From Metellina segmentata (taxonomy: Eukaryota; Arthropoda; Arachnida; Araneae; Tetragnathidae), in the NCBI GenBank assembly GCA_947359465.1, contig OX375880.1, positions 14,454,120 to 14,518,119 on the forward strand: DNA of 64,000 nucleotides, written 5' to 3'. The translations under genes and the position numbers were made by a program. This document shows, one piece after another, positions 42,084-52,715 of the stretch (its first letter is position 1; each line of letters starts with the position of its first letter). The notes under the pieces are model-generated. The model was not told where the DNA came from. It saw nothing but the letters and a program-made list of their open reading frames with translations, and did not search any database.

Positions 42084-42539
42084 TTAAGACGCTTTTACAC
42101 CGGATTTGCAAACTTCTTCCCCTTCAAACATGGAAGATATTCTGAGAAACGGCATTAATTTTATCGTCAAGGTCTCGAGTCGGGTGGCGATTTGAAGAGT
42201 TCACAGATCCAAATTTGTTTTCCACCAGGAGTCGGTCGATCAAAGGATTGCAACTTTTGCGGGAGATTTCTCCGAGACGATTGCTTGACAATAATAACCG
42301 CTCCCTCTGCCCTTCGCCCCCGTGGTCGCTGACGCCGTCTTTTGTTCGCTCTTTGTGATATTTTGCCCTCATCGCTTGCCTTGTGACCACATCTCCCAGC
42401 ACCTCCGGGGTGCGTATTTAGAAACCCTGGCGCTTCCAGCACAAACGGAAATACGTCATATACATAGATGCGCAGACGCGCCCGCGCAAGCAAACACCGC
42501 GAGCCGGCATACGACGCCACGCCGTTGACGAGTCATTTG

Positions 42540-44110
42540 ACCGTGAACTGGTCTCATGTACTTTTTATTTAATTCTAACTATTAGAATCTTTTCTTGGTG
42601 AAAAATACTATCTACTTAACAATTGAAACATGTCCACGCACACATGATAAATGAATTACCATTTTTTAGAGGTTTTGTGTTTACCTACACTATGCCGTGT
42701 CAACATTATTCAGGCAGATGATTTTGACATGCTTTCATGTAACTTTCATTTAATTCTTTGTAACAAACTCCTTCCAAGTTATACAAAAGAAAGAACACAA
42801 TAAGAGAACGTTATTAAAGCCAAAATATTGTGGAAAAAAATAAAAGTTCTGGGTCTCATAAGTGTCTGTTCACCTTCGTCGATGCATTTGCACTGAGTAG
42901 TTGTTTCATGTACTTTTTAATTAATTCTAACTTTTTTAAATGCTTTCTAGTTGAAAAAGTGAAAGCATTTATGATTTCCAACCTGTCAATGCAAAGGGAA
43001 TCAAGAAATTATCACTTTTTAGAGTTTTGTGTTTGATTCTAATATGCTCTGTTACCATTGTCAAGGCAGGTGATTTTGACATGTTTCCATGAAACTTTCA
43101 TTTAATTCTATGTAATAATCCCTTTCCAAGACAAAAAACACAATAAAACCAAGTTATTCATTCAAAAAATTGTGTAAAAAAACAATAAACAAAAATTTTA
43201 GGTGTGAAAGTGTCTGTGCATCTTTGTCGAAGCATTTCACTGTGAACTAGTTTTCATGCATTTTTTAAATAATTCAAAGTTTAAATTGTTTTTCTTGGTC
43301 AAAAACACAAACTATTGGATAATTGCAACGTATAAATATTAAAGGAATGAGGAAAGTAGTCGTTTTTAGAGGTTTTGAGGGTATTTTAAATTGGGTTTGT
43401 TAACATTATGAAGGCACCTGCTTTTGACATGTTTCCTTGAAACTTTATACTAATTCTATGTAATAAACTATTTACAAAATATGCAAAAGAAAGAACATAA
43501 TAGAATCAACTTATTGATGCAAAAATATTTTGGAAAAAGCAATTACTAAAAATTTTAGGTCTGAAATGTGTGTGTTCAGCTTTGTCGATGAATTTCACTG
43601 TGAACTTGTTTCATGTACTTTTTACATAATTCCAACTTTTTAACCGTTTTGTTTGTGAAAAACAGAAAGTAATTATCATTTGCAACTTGTCCAATCAAAA
43701 GAAATCAAGAAATTGGCACTTTTTGAATGTTTTGTGTGTCTTTCTAACATGCTGTGTTAACAACATGAAGACAGCTCATACTGACATGTTTTCATGAACC
43801 TTTATGTTAATTCTAATTAATAAACTATTTCCAAGGTATATAAAACAAAGTACACAGTAAAAGAGACTTACTGATGCAAAAATATTATGGATAAAAACAT
43901 TTATAAAAATTTGGGGTATGAATGTGTCTGTTCAACTTTGTCGAAGCAGTTCACTGTGTAGCAACTGTTTCGTGCAACTTTTGGTTATTTCCTACAATTA
44001 AAGTTATTTCTTGGTACATAATTCAAAGTAAACACAGATACGAATTTATAAATGCAAAAATAAACATGAATGAAGCTATTTTTTTAAAATTGGCTCTGAA
44101 AGTACTTTGT
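42540..44110. repeat. ~350-bp tandem satellite, ~4.5 units
   Basis: The landmark TTTCATGTACTTTTT-type word recurs at 42555, 42907, 43255, 43612 and 43971, spacings 352, 348, 357 and 359. Further landmarks per unit include GTGTCTGTTCACCTTCGTCG-like and TTGACATGTTTCCATG-like words. The two halves of each unit resemble each other (TTTCATG...TAATTCTA in both), suggesting a ~175-bp ancestral monomer organised as a dimer. Confidence 0.92.
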
Positions 44111-44800
44111 TGACCCAGATCACCGTGAACATTTTGACACTCATCTTTTAGTGAAATTCAAGTGGTAGTGTTTTTTCTTTATAAAAAAGTGAAACCATTA
44201 ATTAAAACGAACTTTATCATCCCAAAAGTAAAAAGAAGTAAGCATTTTTAAAGAAGTTGTGTGTGAAAATGTGTATGCAGCTTTGTGAAAGGGTTTCACC
44301 GTGGACTTTTCCCAATCCTCTTTTAGTAAATTTGAATTATTAATGGTTTTTCTTGGTGAAAAAGTGAAAGTAATAATTAATTCGAACTTCTTAATGTCAA
44401 AATTAAAAAGAAGTAAGCATTTTTAAAAAAGCTGTGTGAAAATGTGTGTGCAGCTTTGTCGAAGGATTTCACCGTGGACTCTTCATTCATTTTTTAGTAA
44501 ATTAGAACTATTAATGTTTTCTTGGTGAAAAGTGAAAGCAATAAATATTAATAACTTTTTACTGCCAAAAGTAAAAAGAAATAAGTGATTATAAACATTT
44601 TGGCTCTGAAGGTACTTTGTCGACAGAGCTCACCGTGAACTTTTTCACACTCATCTTTAAGTTAATTCCAACTAAAAATGTTTTTTTTGTGTGTGTGTGT
44701 GTGAAAAAGAGAAACGAATAATTTATTCATACTTTTTAATGCCCAAGTAAACAAGAAGTAAGCTTAATGAAAAAAGTAGTGTGTGAAAATGTGTTGATTG
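44111..44800. repeat. ~170-bp satellite units continuing the array
   Basis: CACCGTGRAC starts at 44121, 44297, 44470 and 44631, spacings 176, 173 and 161. Each unit has CAGCTTTGTCGAAGG-like, TTTCTTGGTGAAAA-like and AAAAGAAGTAAGCATTTTT words. They look like single-monomer versions of the 350-bp unit. A (GT)9 run is at about 44690. Confidence 0.88.
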
Positions 44801-45430
44801 TGTAATGTGTAATCCAACTTTTATCTTCAAATTTCAGATACACGTGTTGGTTTATATGGAGTTATGCTACACACACAGTTGTTCATTATGGATTTATTTA
44901 ATACATTTTTCATTTGCAAAAGGAAATGTAAACCCAATAATTATTAATTTTTAGATAAAACGGCCATTACACAGCTCTCAATACGAGCGAGGATCGTGTT
45001 TTCGGCTCTCTGTGTTTGCGCGGACGCGTCTGCGCAGCTACGTATATGATGTATTTCCGTTTTGTGCTGGAAGCGCCAGGGTTTCTAAATACGCCTCCGG
45101 GGTGCCCGTTGTTTAGTTAATAAAATTTCACAGGTTGCTGCTGCAAACATAACATCCTCAACACTCGACATCTTGATGAAAAGTGATCACTCTTCTCTGC
45201 AAAGGGGTGAGAAGAGTGCGCTCGGATGGTTGCCGATAAAGTCCACAAAGCGTTTACATTGGAGTTGGTCGAAAAAAAGGGGTCAGCATAGGGGAACGTA
45301 AAACCCCCTCACCACAAGAAAGGAGAGAAATGTATATGCAACTCCGGTGTAAACATGGCTTAAAGGGAGGCACAAAACGTTTGATACATCCCAAAACTTG
45401 TTAATCCAGGGCAGAAATACACGAGCCTCG

Positions 45431-45470
45431 TGTCAATAGTCCGTTGTGTTGCTCTAGTGTGAAAAAATTT
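45431..45470 (+). repeat. SINE-A 3' stub
   Basis: GTCAATAGTCCGTTGTGTTG through CTAGTGTGAAAAAATTTAAA. ATACACGAGCCTC before and ATACGAGCCTC after suggest a TSD with a 2-bp difference. Confidence 0.75.
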
Positions 45471-46407
45471 AAAATATCAATACGAGCCTCATACGATCCT
45501 ACTTCATACTTCACCATACGTTGTTTAAACTCTAACAAGTCACACTACAGTTCGTTGCGAGATAATGCATCGAGTCCTTTTTTTTGGAGGTCAATTTATA
45601 TATCTGTAAAAAACGTTTTCCAGTCATGAATTAATTCTAATCTTAAAAGTAGAACCTCCTGACGAATGAAAATTTAGAATCACCTTTGAGCTCGGCTGTT
45701 ACAAAAATCAAATCAAATATTGAAACAGTTGTGAAATTAATGCCCTGTCACACGGATCGAATTAAATTGTTCATTTTCTTTTTATTCTATATATCTTTTG
45801 TGGGAATAATACTATTCTATAAATAAATACCAGTTAATATAAATATACGATAGGTAAATTTCATGGGTTTAGGTCAAGGCTAGTAAAGGGGTTCCCTTAA
45901 GTAGTCTTGGGTTTAGGTGTCGCTCCCTTAACTGACAGTGAAACTATGTGGTCCCTGGTCTTAACAAATACGTGCATTCCCGATGCAGGGAAATCAAATA
46001 CCGGAATAAATTCCTTTACCCTTTAAACATCGACATCAGGATTAGTAACTCTTCGACAGATTCATTGTACAACACCTCCCACTTACACGGAAGGTAGGTG
46101 TCAAATCTCCCCTATATTGTAAAGCCCGCTGTGTGAGCGCGAGGAGTGTTGTCTCCCACATTCTGTAGAGGGCGCTGTGTGAGCGCGTGGGTGACATTCA
46201 GTCTTGACCTTGAGACACGGAGGAAAAGGTACTCTCCTAGACCTGATGAAAACGCGGCTTCCTTAGCCCTGACTAGTACCAGGCTTCCTTAGCCTTAATG
46301 GGAGTGGTCTATCCACAACATTGTCAAGTGTCTTGTCAGTAAAATTTGTTTTTAATACAATGAAATTTCAAAAATACAGTCCACTACAGAGCTATCGGAC
46401 CAACAGA
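45471..46407. other. No feature recognised
   Basis: Mixed-composition. GCTGTGTGAGCGCG occurs twice (about 46130 and 46170). No gene is supported. Confidence 0.4.
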
Positions 46408-46622
46408 AGGTGTTTTTAATGTCGCAGTGGAGCAACACTTTGGGCTATTGGCGATGGTTCGGGATCAAAGTCGAATGGAAGGATCGTAGGACACCTTAAT
46501 TTCCAAACCACGCAAGCGTGAGGACAAATAAGGACAGATATAGCATGAACCAGCCAGATTTGTACACGACGGTTGGATTCGAACTAGCAACTCTCCGATA
46601 CTCTTCAAACCAGGCGCTCCGC
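46408..46622 (-). repeat. SINE-B, deleted
   Basis: Tail AGGTGTTTTTAATGTCGCA, body with the CTGAGCTGGCACC block missing, then GTACACGACGGTTGGATTC and CGATACTCTTCAAACCAGG of the head. Confidence 0.82.
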
Positions 46623-46693
46623 ACCCCCCCCCCTCACCACCACACGAGAGTCTTTCGTTGGATCAAGTTTATATTTTGTACATTTGCTGGAAG

Positions 46694-47000
46694 CAGGTAG
46701 GTAATTGAATTTACGTCGCATTGTAGCAACACAACGGGCTATTTCCATCGATTAGGGATCGATATCGAAGTGAAAGATCCAAGGACAACATCTCGTCGTT
46801 TCGAACAGCGGTCAGATGTCTAAATCAGTCAGTACCAGGCCTCGCACTCCACTCTCCAAACATCGATACCACCTTAATAGGTACATTGGAGACCACAACA
46901 GATTGAACGTACCCCACGTACACAACGGTCTTTGGTAGGATCGAGTTCCAAACACGTTATCTTCCAGTTAGTAATACACTGACTGTTCTACCTGGGTAAT
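46694..47000 (-). repeat. SINE-B, near full length, divergent
   Basis: Tail GCAGGTAGGTAATTG, body, ACACAACGGTCTTTGGTAGG junction and head ending TTCTACCTGGGTAAT. Confidence 0.85.
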
Positions 47001-48894
47001 ATTGTTGGCTACTGTTAATTATTAACTGCCGTTTTGTGTGATTCAAAAAAATTTTATTTTACCCAATTCACATTCTTTATTTTTTTTTCAAATTTTCTAA
47101 TTAAAACTTAATTTAAATTTCTTTGTTGTTATCCCGCTAACACATTTTTTAATGATTCTTAATGTATTCGATAAAGGCTAATTACTATGTTGCAAGATTT
47201 AAACTGCTATCGCATTTCCCATCTCTTTGACGTATAACTGAAATTAAGAAACCCATAAGGGAAATAAGAATTTCACCTGATGCAGATAAGTACACTGTCC
47301 TGTTTGCATCTGCTACATGCCCCATCCCCTTCACACACACACATTTTATACGGTAAAAAAATACGCGGGGACCTCAGCAGCTGTTGCTTATTATGTCACC
47401 CCTGCAACAAGTTCAGTTCCTTATCTATATCGGTGTATCCTTTGGAGCAAAGGCAGTTCCTCCGTATGCGAATCAAGTATTTTTAAGGGAGACCCTTAAG
47501 GAAAAACCCAATATATTTTAAAGCAATAATCAATAAAAAAATAGGTTTTCATTTGCAAATATATTTTATATTACGATTTGTTTTTTTAAGCTTTATACAC
47601 ACATTTTATAAACCCTACTCCTCTGTCAATTTTCAATATTTTTGTAAAAAAATAAATTTTTACAATACCGTTATAGTATATAAAAAAGACCCAAGAAAAG
47701 ATTTTCTAAAATTTATATACGATTTTTCATTAAAAAAAAATATTTTACTCGTTATGTGTTAGATTTCTATAAAAATTTCCAATTTTTTGTGTTTACTAAT
47801 TTTTATAAATTTTTCTGAACTATTTTTCAAAAAAGCTCTCCATGTGTTTGTTAAACAGTTATTCAAGATCTAAAAAATATAAACAGTTTAACTCTAAGAG
47901 CATATATCAAAAAGCCTTAATACTTAGAACTTTGGTAAAATTGTATAAAACTAATTTTGAGATAATTGCATTTTAAGTGCAAAATACCAACAGAGGTTAA
48001 TAAAAACAACTTACATTTTGCAAACATAATTTTTTTTAGTAATTTCTATTACATTAAGAATCTCTCTTACCAAAACAAGAGTTTTTACAGTTAAGTCGTA
48101 TATATATTTTTAAAGCCATTTTGGTCTCTGATGACAATTGAGTGATTTGTGATAATTCACTGAAAAATTATACATTTCTTGTTTAATAAACTGAAATAAA
48201 ATATTTATTGTATCAGTACTATTGTAAAATAAACCAGCACTGTATGTAACACCTTTTTTTCTACAGCTATTTTTTGCTGTAAACGAGCCATTTTTATAGT
48301 GATACGCATGCGACGAAATTTAGCGCTAATTTTCTCAGTGTGTTTCTTTTAATGTTGTCACCAAATCAGGAGTCTACACCTTAAGGGCATTTAAAATGTT
48401 TGGGATAATCATCGTTAGTTACACTATGATATAATTTTGCATAAATGGAGGTTTTCATGGAAACCAAAACCAATGGAAGTTGCTGATGAAAAAATGGTTG
48501 GCAGTCGATTTTGTAGTTAGAAGGTCAAATGAAAGTTAAAAAACCGCTGTTAGCAATTTCCTTCGACTCTGAAATTTTGTCCATTTGTTCTTGAATATCT
48601 GATGCATCGTTTTATCTTGTAAACAAAATAACCCTTTTTGAATTTTTTTTTTCTCGAAATTTGGGGTTTGGGTCTCCATTAAGAATAAAATGCTTTGTAT
48701 GTGAGTACAGTATAACTACAATTATCCAAACTTCAGTTATCTGGATCGCCAATTACCCGGATTGCTTTGAGAGAAAAAAGGAATCAGCAAAATTCGAATT
48801 TTAAGTTTCTTATCGGTGAATGATAAAAACGTAGAGGACGAAGGGTTAGTTGAGGACATAGAAAACATAATGAAAATCCCGGGATGCTCGGGCA
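47001..48894. other. AT-rich single-copy DNA, no gene seen
   Basis: Nearly 1.9 kb, very AT-rich, with only short frames (60-69 codons at 47280-47762) lacking motifs. CAGTATAACTACAATTATCC near 48708 resembles a Tc1/pogo-type terminal word, but I found no partner. Confidence 0.45.
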
Positions 48895-49070
48895 AGGTAA
48901 TTTTAATTAACGTCGTACTAAAGCAACATAACGGGCTATTGACGACGGTCCGGGATCATTCCGCTAAGGGAAAGATACGAGGACAACAACACGTCATTTT
49001 GAACCACGGTCAGATGACGAGGCAAAAACTGAGCTGGCATCCCAGTTTCCAAACTTCCACACCAACCCAA
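48895..49070 (-). repeat. SINE-A 3' part, host of next copy
   Basis: GCAAGGTAATTTTAATTAACG through CTTCCACACCAACCCAA, interrupted by the forward SINE-A. Confidence 0.9.
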
Positions 49071-49403
49071 ACCGACCAACCGGTATAGTAGTTAAGGTGT
49101 TAGCCTCTAGATCGGAAGGTTACTGGTTCGAATCCGGGTCCGTGCATGGATGTTTGTAAGCGTATGGTGTAGAGGCGGCTGGTGCACCTTAAATCTGTCG
49201 TGGCCGAAAGTCCTCATGTTGGTTTGGTGTGGAAGTTTTGAGAGTGGGGTGCCAGCTCAGGTGTTGCTATGTCATCTGACCGTAGTTCAAAATTACGAGG
49301 TGTTGTCCTCAGATCTTTCCCGTAAGGACATGATCCCGGACCTTCTTCAATAGCCCGTTGTGTTGCTCTAATACGACCATGTTGCTCTAAAATTACCAAT
49401 TAC
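49071..49403 (+). repeat. SINE-A, full length with 13-bp TSD
   Basis: Head ACCGACCAACCGGTATAG to tail AATTACCAATTAC. Direct repeats CACACCAACCCAA (49058-49070) and CACACCAATCCAA (49404-49416), one mismatch. It contains a small GTTGCTCTAA duplication near the 3' end. Confidence 0.93.
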
Positions 49404-49416
49404 CACACCAATCCAA

Positions 49417-49733
49417 CGTAAGGTAATGGTAATTTTAATTAAAGGAGGGATACTTTGAAGGAGTGCAAAAGGCGTCTTGAGGAATTCTGAGGAAAATGTT
49501 TGTGGAGAGGGTTTGGATATATTCGAATGTGGGTTCAATATTAAGGTCTTTGTGGAGGATTTCACGGCGAACGTGACAAGGGTCGTGGACCATTCGGAGG
49601 AGAGTAGTGTTTAGGAGAGAGTGGAGGTATTGGATGTTGGCTTTTGCAATAGGAGCTCCAAACGGGACGTGCTTAAAGAATGGTGAATCTGATAATGGTT
49701 TTATTTAGCACTTTCCACTTTACTGATAGCTAA
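49417..49733. other. Short SINE tail scrap, otherwise unassigned
   Basis: GGTAATGGTAATTTTAATTAA at 49422-49442 is an isolated SINE-A tail; the rest is unassigned sequence. Confidence 0.5.
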
Positions 49734-50049
49734 TGGTAATTTTAGTTAACTTCGTACTAGAGCAACACAACGGGCTATTGATGACGGTCCGGGATCAGTC
49801 CCTTGAGGGAAAGATCCGATGACAACACCACGTCATTTTGAACAACGGTCAGATGACGAGGCAACACCTGACATGGCACCCACTCTCAAACCTCCACACC
49901 AACCCAACGTGAGGCCTTTCGGCCACGGTCGATTTAAGGTGCATCAGCCGCCTCTACACCATACGCTTACAAACATCCATGCCCGGATTTGGACCAGGAG
50001 CCTTCCGATCTGAAGGCTAACACCTTAAGCACTATGCCGGTTGATCGGC
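49734..50049 (-). repeat. SINE-A, full length
   Basis: Tail GCTAATGGTAATTTTAG to head GGTTGATCGGC. TCCACTTTACTGAT before and TCCATTTTACAGAT after are a worn TSD (12 of 14). Confidence 0.9.
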
Positions 50050-50221
50050 TCCATTTTACAGATGTTTGAAGCGAACATTCTAGCAGCTGCTACGAAAATG
50101 TTAGGGGAAATTAGCTATGTACCGTTATAAAAAAAATTTTGTTGAAAGAATTTCATTGTCGCCCTATTCTTCAGACTTCCATGCAATTTCTCCCCAATTT
50201 CAAAGTTGAAAATTTGTTTCT

Positions 50222-50316
50222 AGAAGATAGGTGTATAGGTATTTTTAATTAACCTCGCACTGGAGCAACACAACAGGCAATTCGTGACAATCCAGAATCA
50301 AACCCGAAGGGAAAGG
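50222..50316 (-). repeat. SINE-B 3' part, host of nested insertions
   Basis: GTATAGGTATTTTTAATTAA through CAAACCCGAAGGGAAAGG. It is split first by SINE-A (50317) and then by a hAT (50669); a remainder is seen at 51385-51420. Confidence 0.87.
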
Positions 50317-50649
50317 TAATGGTAATGGTAATTTTAGTTAACGTCGTACTAGAGCAACACAACGGGCTATTGACGACGGTCCGGAATCAGTCCCTTAAGG
50401 GAAAGATTCGAGGACAACACCTCGTCATTTTGAACCACGGTCAGATGACGAAGCAACACCTGAGCTGGCACCCCACTCTCCAAACTTCCACACCAACCCA
50501 ACGTGAGGACTTTCGGCCACGACAGATTTAAGGTGCACCAGCCGCCTCTACACCATGCGTTTACAAACACCCATGCCCGGACCCGGATTCGAACCAGGAA
50601 CCTTCCGATCTAGAGGCTAACACCTTAACCACTATACCGGTTGGTCGGC
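50317..50649 (-). repeat. SINE-A, full length, perfect 14-bp TSD
   Basis: Tail TAATGGTAATGGTAATTTT to head GGTTGGTCGGC. Direct repeat CCCGAAGGGAAAGG at 50303-50316 and 50650-50663. Confidence 0.96.
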
Positions 50650-50668
50650 CCCGAAGGGAAAGGAGAAC

Positions 50669-51384
50669 TTGGGATTGCAATCCGATCCGGCGGATACGGC
50701 ATCGTTTGGCTACCTATCGGATCCAGCAAAATCTGATAAACCCGAATTTAAAAAAAAATTAAATACTCGATTATTCAAACCCAAATTTGAAGTCACAAAA
50801 TCGTTTATCGGAGCTGAGAGGACCTTCTCGGCCGCTGGTTATATTTGCAGTTCATTTAAAAGTAGGTAGGGGGAAGACACAATTAATACGATTTGTTTCC
50901 TTAGATCGTTCTTTCAAACTCAAAAGTGATTTTCATTACTTCTTCGATTTAACTTAACTTTAATTCTTCTTAATAGCTTAGCTTCTATTTAATCAATTAA
51001 GAATTCCCTTTTTCGTTATGTTGACCAAAACTGCCAAATATTAGATTTTTATGTTAGTATGAGACAAGGTTAGGACGTTAGAAATATACTACTTACTTTT
51101 AGATAAATATAAAAGTACTGCGGTTGGTGATTAATTTCTTACCTATGCATGATTATTCATAAAAGTTGATTTTCTAATGCTAAAAAACAAAACAAAAAAA
51201 ACATGTTGTTCATCAATTTGGAATAATATCCTTTTTAACAACTTTCACTCAGCCAGTTTTGGAAAAATACTTAATGATTAGATAGACTTATTTCCAAAGT
51301 AACAATCCGGTCGGATCCAGCCTCATTAGCGTCAATCCGGCCGGGACAGGCCGGATTTAAAATCGTGCTGGATTGCGATCCCCA
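50669..51384 (+). mobile_element. hAT element in nested SINEs
   Basis: Ends TTGGGATTGCAATCC and, reversed, TGGGGATCGCAATCC. Target AGGAGAAC (50661-50668) versus AAGACAAC (51385-51392), 6 of 8. Sub-terminal CCGGATTTAAA/ATCCGGCCG words occur on the right. Carries the tail of a transposase. Confidence 0.8.
50780..50938 (+). pseudogene. hAT transposase C-terminal dimerisation region
   Basis: The plus frame contains AERTFSAAGYICSSFKSR, then one in-frame TAG, then GEDTINTICFLRSFF. This is the signature S-E-R-x-F-S-x-A-G-x-I ... R-x-x-L-x-P-x-x-x-x-x-x-x-F-L-x-x region at the C-terminus of hAT transposases (hAT dimerisation domain). The catalytic residues lie upstream in a full protein and are absent here. 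The element is internally deleted. Confidence 0.82.
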
Positions 51385-51392
51385 AAGACAAC

Positions 51393-51835
51393 ATGTGTTT
51401 TTGAATCATGGTCAGATGATGGTTATACCTTCAGAAAGGACACATTTCCTGGTACATCTTGTTCCGCGATGCCTTTACGTGTTATCTATACCCTTATACC
51501 GCTACAGGAAATGCCAAGCAATCAATGTTGATACAGATCTTGCAACCTCCTTTTTTTCCCATTCAGTGGTGAAAGGAGAAAGCAGCTTCGAGCATAGCTT
51601 CAGGGCTGGAAATGTAGGCCCTGTTGAGATTTTACGTAAGACGAGGCAGTTTTACAACCTATTGTCCTCTTCCTCAAAGATTCGGTAACCAGACAGTCTG
51701 CCAGAACTGCCGGTGCTAGGATTAACCCTGTTCTGTATTTAATCATCGTTCACAACCACCGGCGATGTCAAATACTCGACGCAAATAGTGCATTCAGCTT
51801 TCTCAGTTTTCTCTGGTGGAGTTTGCTTAGGTATA
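51393..51835. other. No gene supported
   Basis: A 107-codon frame (51365-51688) starts inside the hAT end and SINE remnant and has no motifs. Confidence 0.4.
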
Positions 51836-52020
51836 ACAGGTATATATTTAATAAACGTCGCACTGGAGCAACACAATGAGCTATTGGCGACTGCACGGGA
51901 TCTAACTCGAAAGGATCCAGTACAAATCCATTACTCTTCCAATCGGGATACCGTGGGCACTGAAGGGCAAGATCAGAGAACAGCACCTCGTCGTTTTGAA
52001 CTACGGCCACATGACGAGTA
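51836..52020 (-). repeat. SINE-B, fragmentary
   Basis: Tail AACAGGTATATATTTAATAA, CGCACTGGAGCAACAC, then an interrupted body with CACCTCGTCGTTTTGAAC. Head missing. Confidence 0.8.
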
Positions 52021-52093
52021 TGGATGAGAAGGACTTCCTGGTTTACTCTTCTATCCTAGATATTGTTTCAACCCCTCTCCTGATAGTTGCCTC

Positions 52094-52291
52094 GACGAGG
52101 TATCTCGTCATTGGCATAACTGACCAGATTATGATGGACGAAATATCTCGGCATTAGTAAAAAACGGACCAGACCGTTATCTCTTCATCAGATAAAACTG
52201 ATCAGTCTTGTCGTGAAACCATCGGCTATCAAGACGAGATATCTCGTCATTAGAAAAACAGACCACATCTTGAAGGACGAGATATCTCGTC
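52094..52291. repeat. Cluster of four 16-bp palindromes
   Basis: GACGAGATATCTCGTC is perfect at 52234-52249 and 52276-52291. GACGAGGTATCTCGTC (52094-52109) and GACGAAATATCTCGGC (52137-52152) are one- and two-base variants. Three of them are followed by ATTAG/ATTGG. Confidence 0.9.
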
Positions 52292-52399
52292 GAAACCACT
52301 TGTAGGGTTAAAATGTCTAACCTTCGAGTTTGGGCTTAACGGGTAGATTTTAAATGGAAAATAAAGCGGGTAATTTAATGTATAATTCACGCCTTTATT

Positions 52400-52715
52400 T
52401 CTGCGTTCATCACGATCCTTTCTATATCGTTCATCACGATCCTTTCTATATCGTTCATCGCGATCCTTTCTATATCGTTCATCGCGAACCTTTCTATATC
52501 GTTCATCACGATCCTTTCTATATCGTTCATCGCGAACCTTTCTATATCGTTCATCACGAACCTTTCTATATCGTTCATCACGAACCTTTCTATATCATTC
52601 ATCTCGATCCTTTCAACATCGTTCATCTCAATCCCTCCTATATCGTTATCTCCATCCTTTCTATATCGTTCATCTTCACCCTTTCTATATCGTTCATCTC
52701 GATGTTTTCTATATA
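52400..52715. repeat. 24-bp minisatellite, ~13 units, hit by Tc1
   Basis: Units of CCTTTCTATATCGTTCATC plus a 5-bp variable CACGA/GCGAA/TCGAT-type step. 24 is divisible by three, so both strands stay open as 8-residue repeats. Later units degrade. A trace GTTCATCTCGG follows the Tc1 at 53276, showing that the array once continued. Confidence 0.95.

Larger units (their letters stand above)
42413..45093. mobile_element. Long-TIR element filled with satellite repeats
   Basis: The left end CGTATTTAGAAACCCTGGCG is mirrored exactly at the right end. The inverted repeats continue for about 95 bp (42413-42507; 45000-45093) with scattered mismatches (CAGCACAAACGG, GCGCAGACGCG blocks). Perfect 11-bp direct repeats CCTCCGGGGTG flank it (42402-42412, 45094-45104). 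Long TIRs with 9-11-bp duplications are a Mutator-like hallmark, but no MULE transposase is present. The interior is almost wholly tandem repeat. Confidence 0.88.
42088..45359 (-). mobile_element. TT1 TIR element, copy 3, carrying a second element
   Basis: The left end is GACGCTTTTACACCGGATTT; the right end, reversed, is GCCATGTTTACACCGGAGTT. Both flanks are TTAA (42084-42087, 45360-45363). Outer arms (42088-42401, 45105-45359) match copies 1 and 2, including AACGGCATTAATTTTATCGT and CTTTGTGGACTTTATCGGC in reverse. Without the inner element it would be about 0.6 kb, the size of the other copies. Confidence 0.88.

Noticed and set aside
47001..48894. Hidden gene in the AT-rich gap
   Set aside because: Only short frames without motifs; composition is uniform and no splice-flanked open segment stands out.
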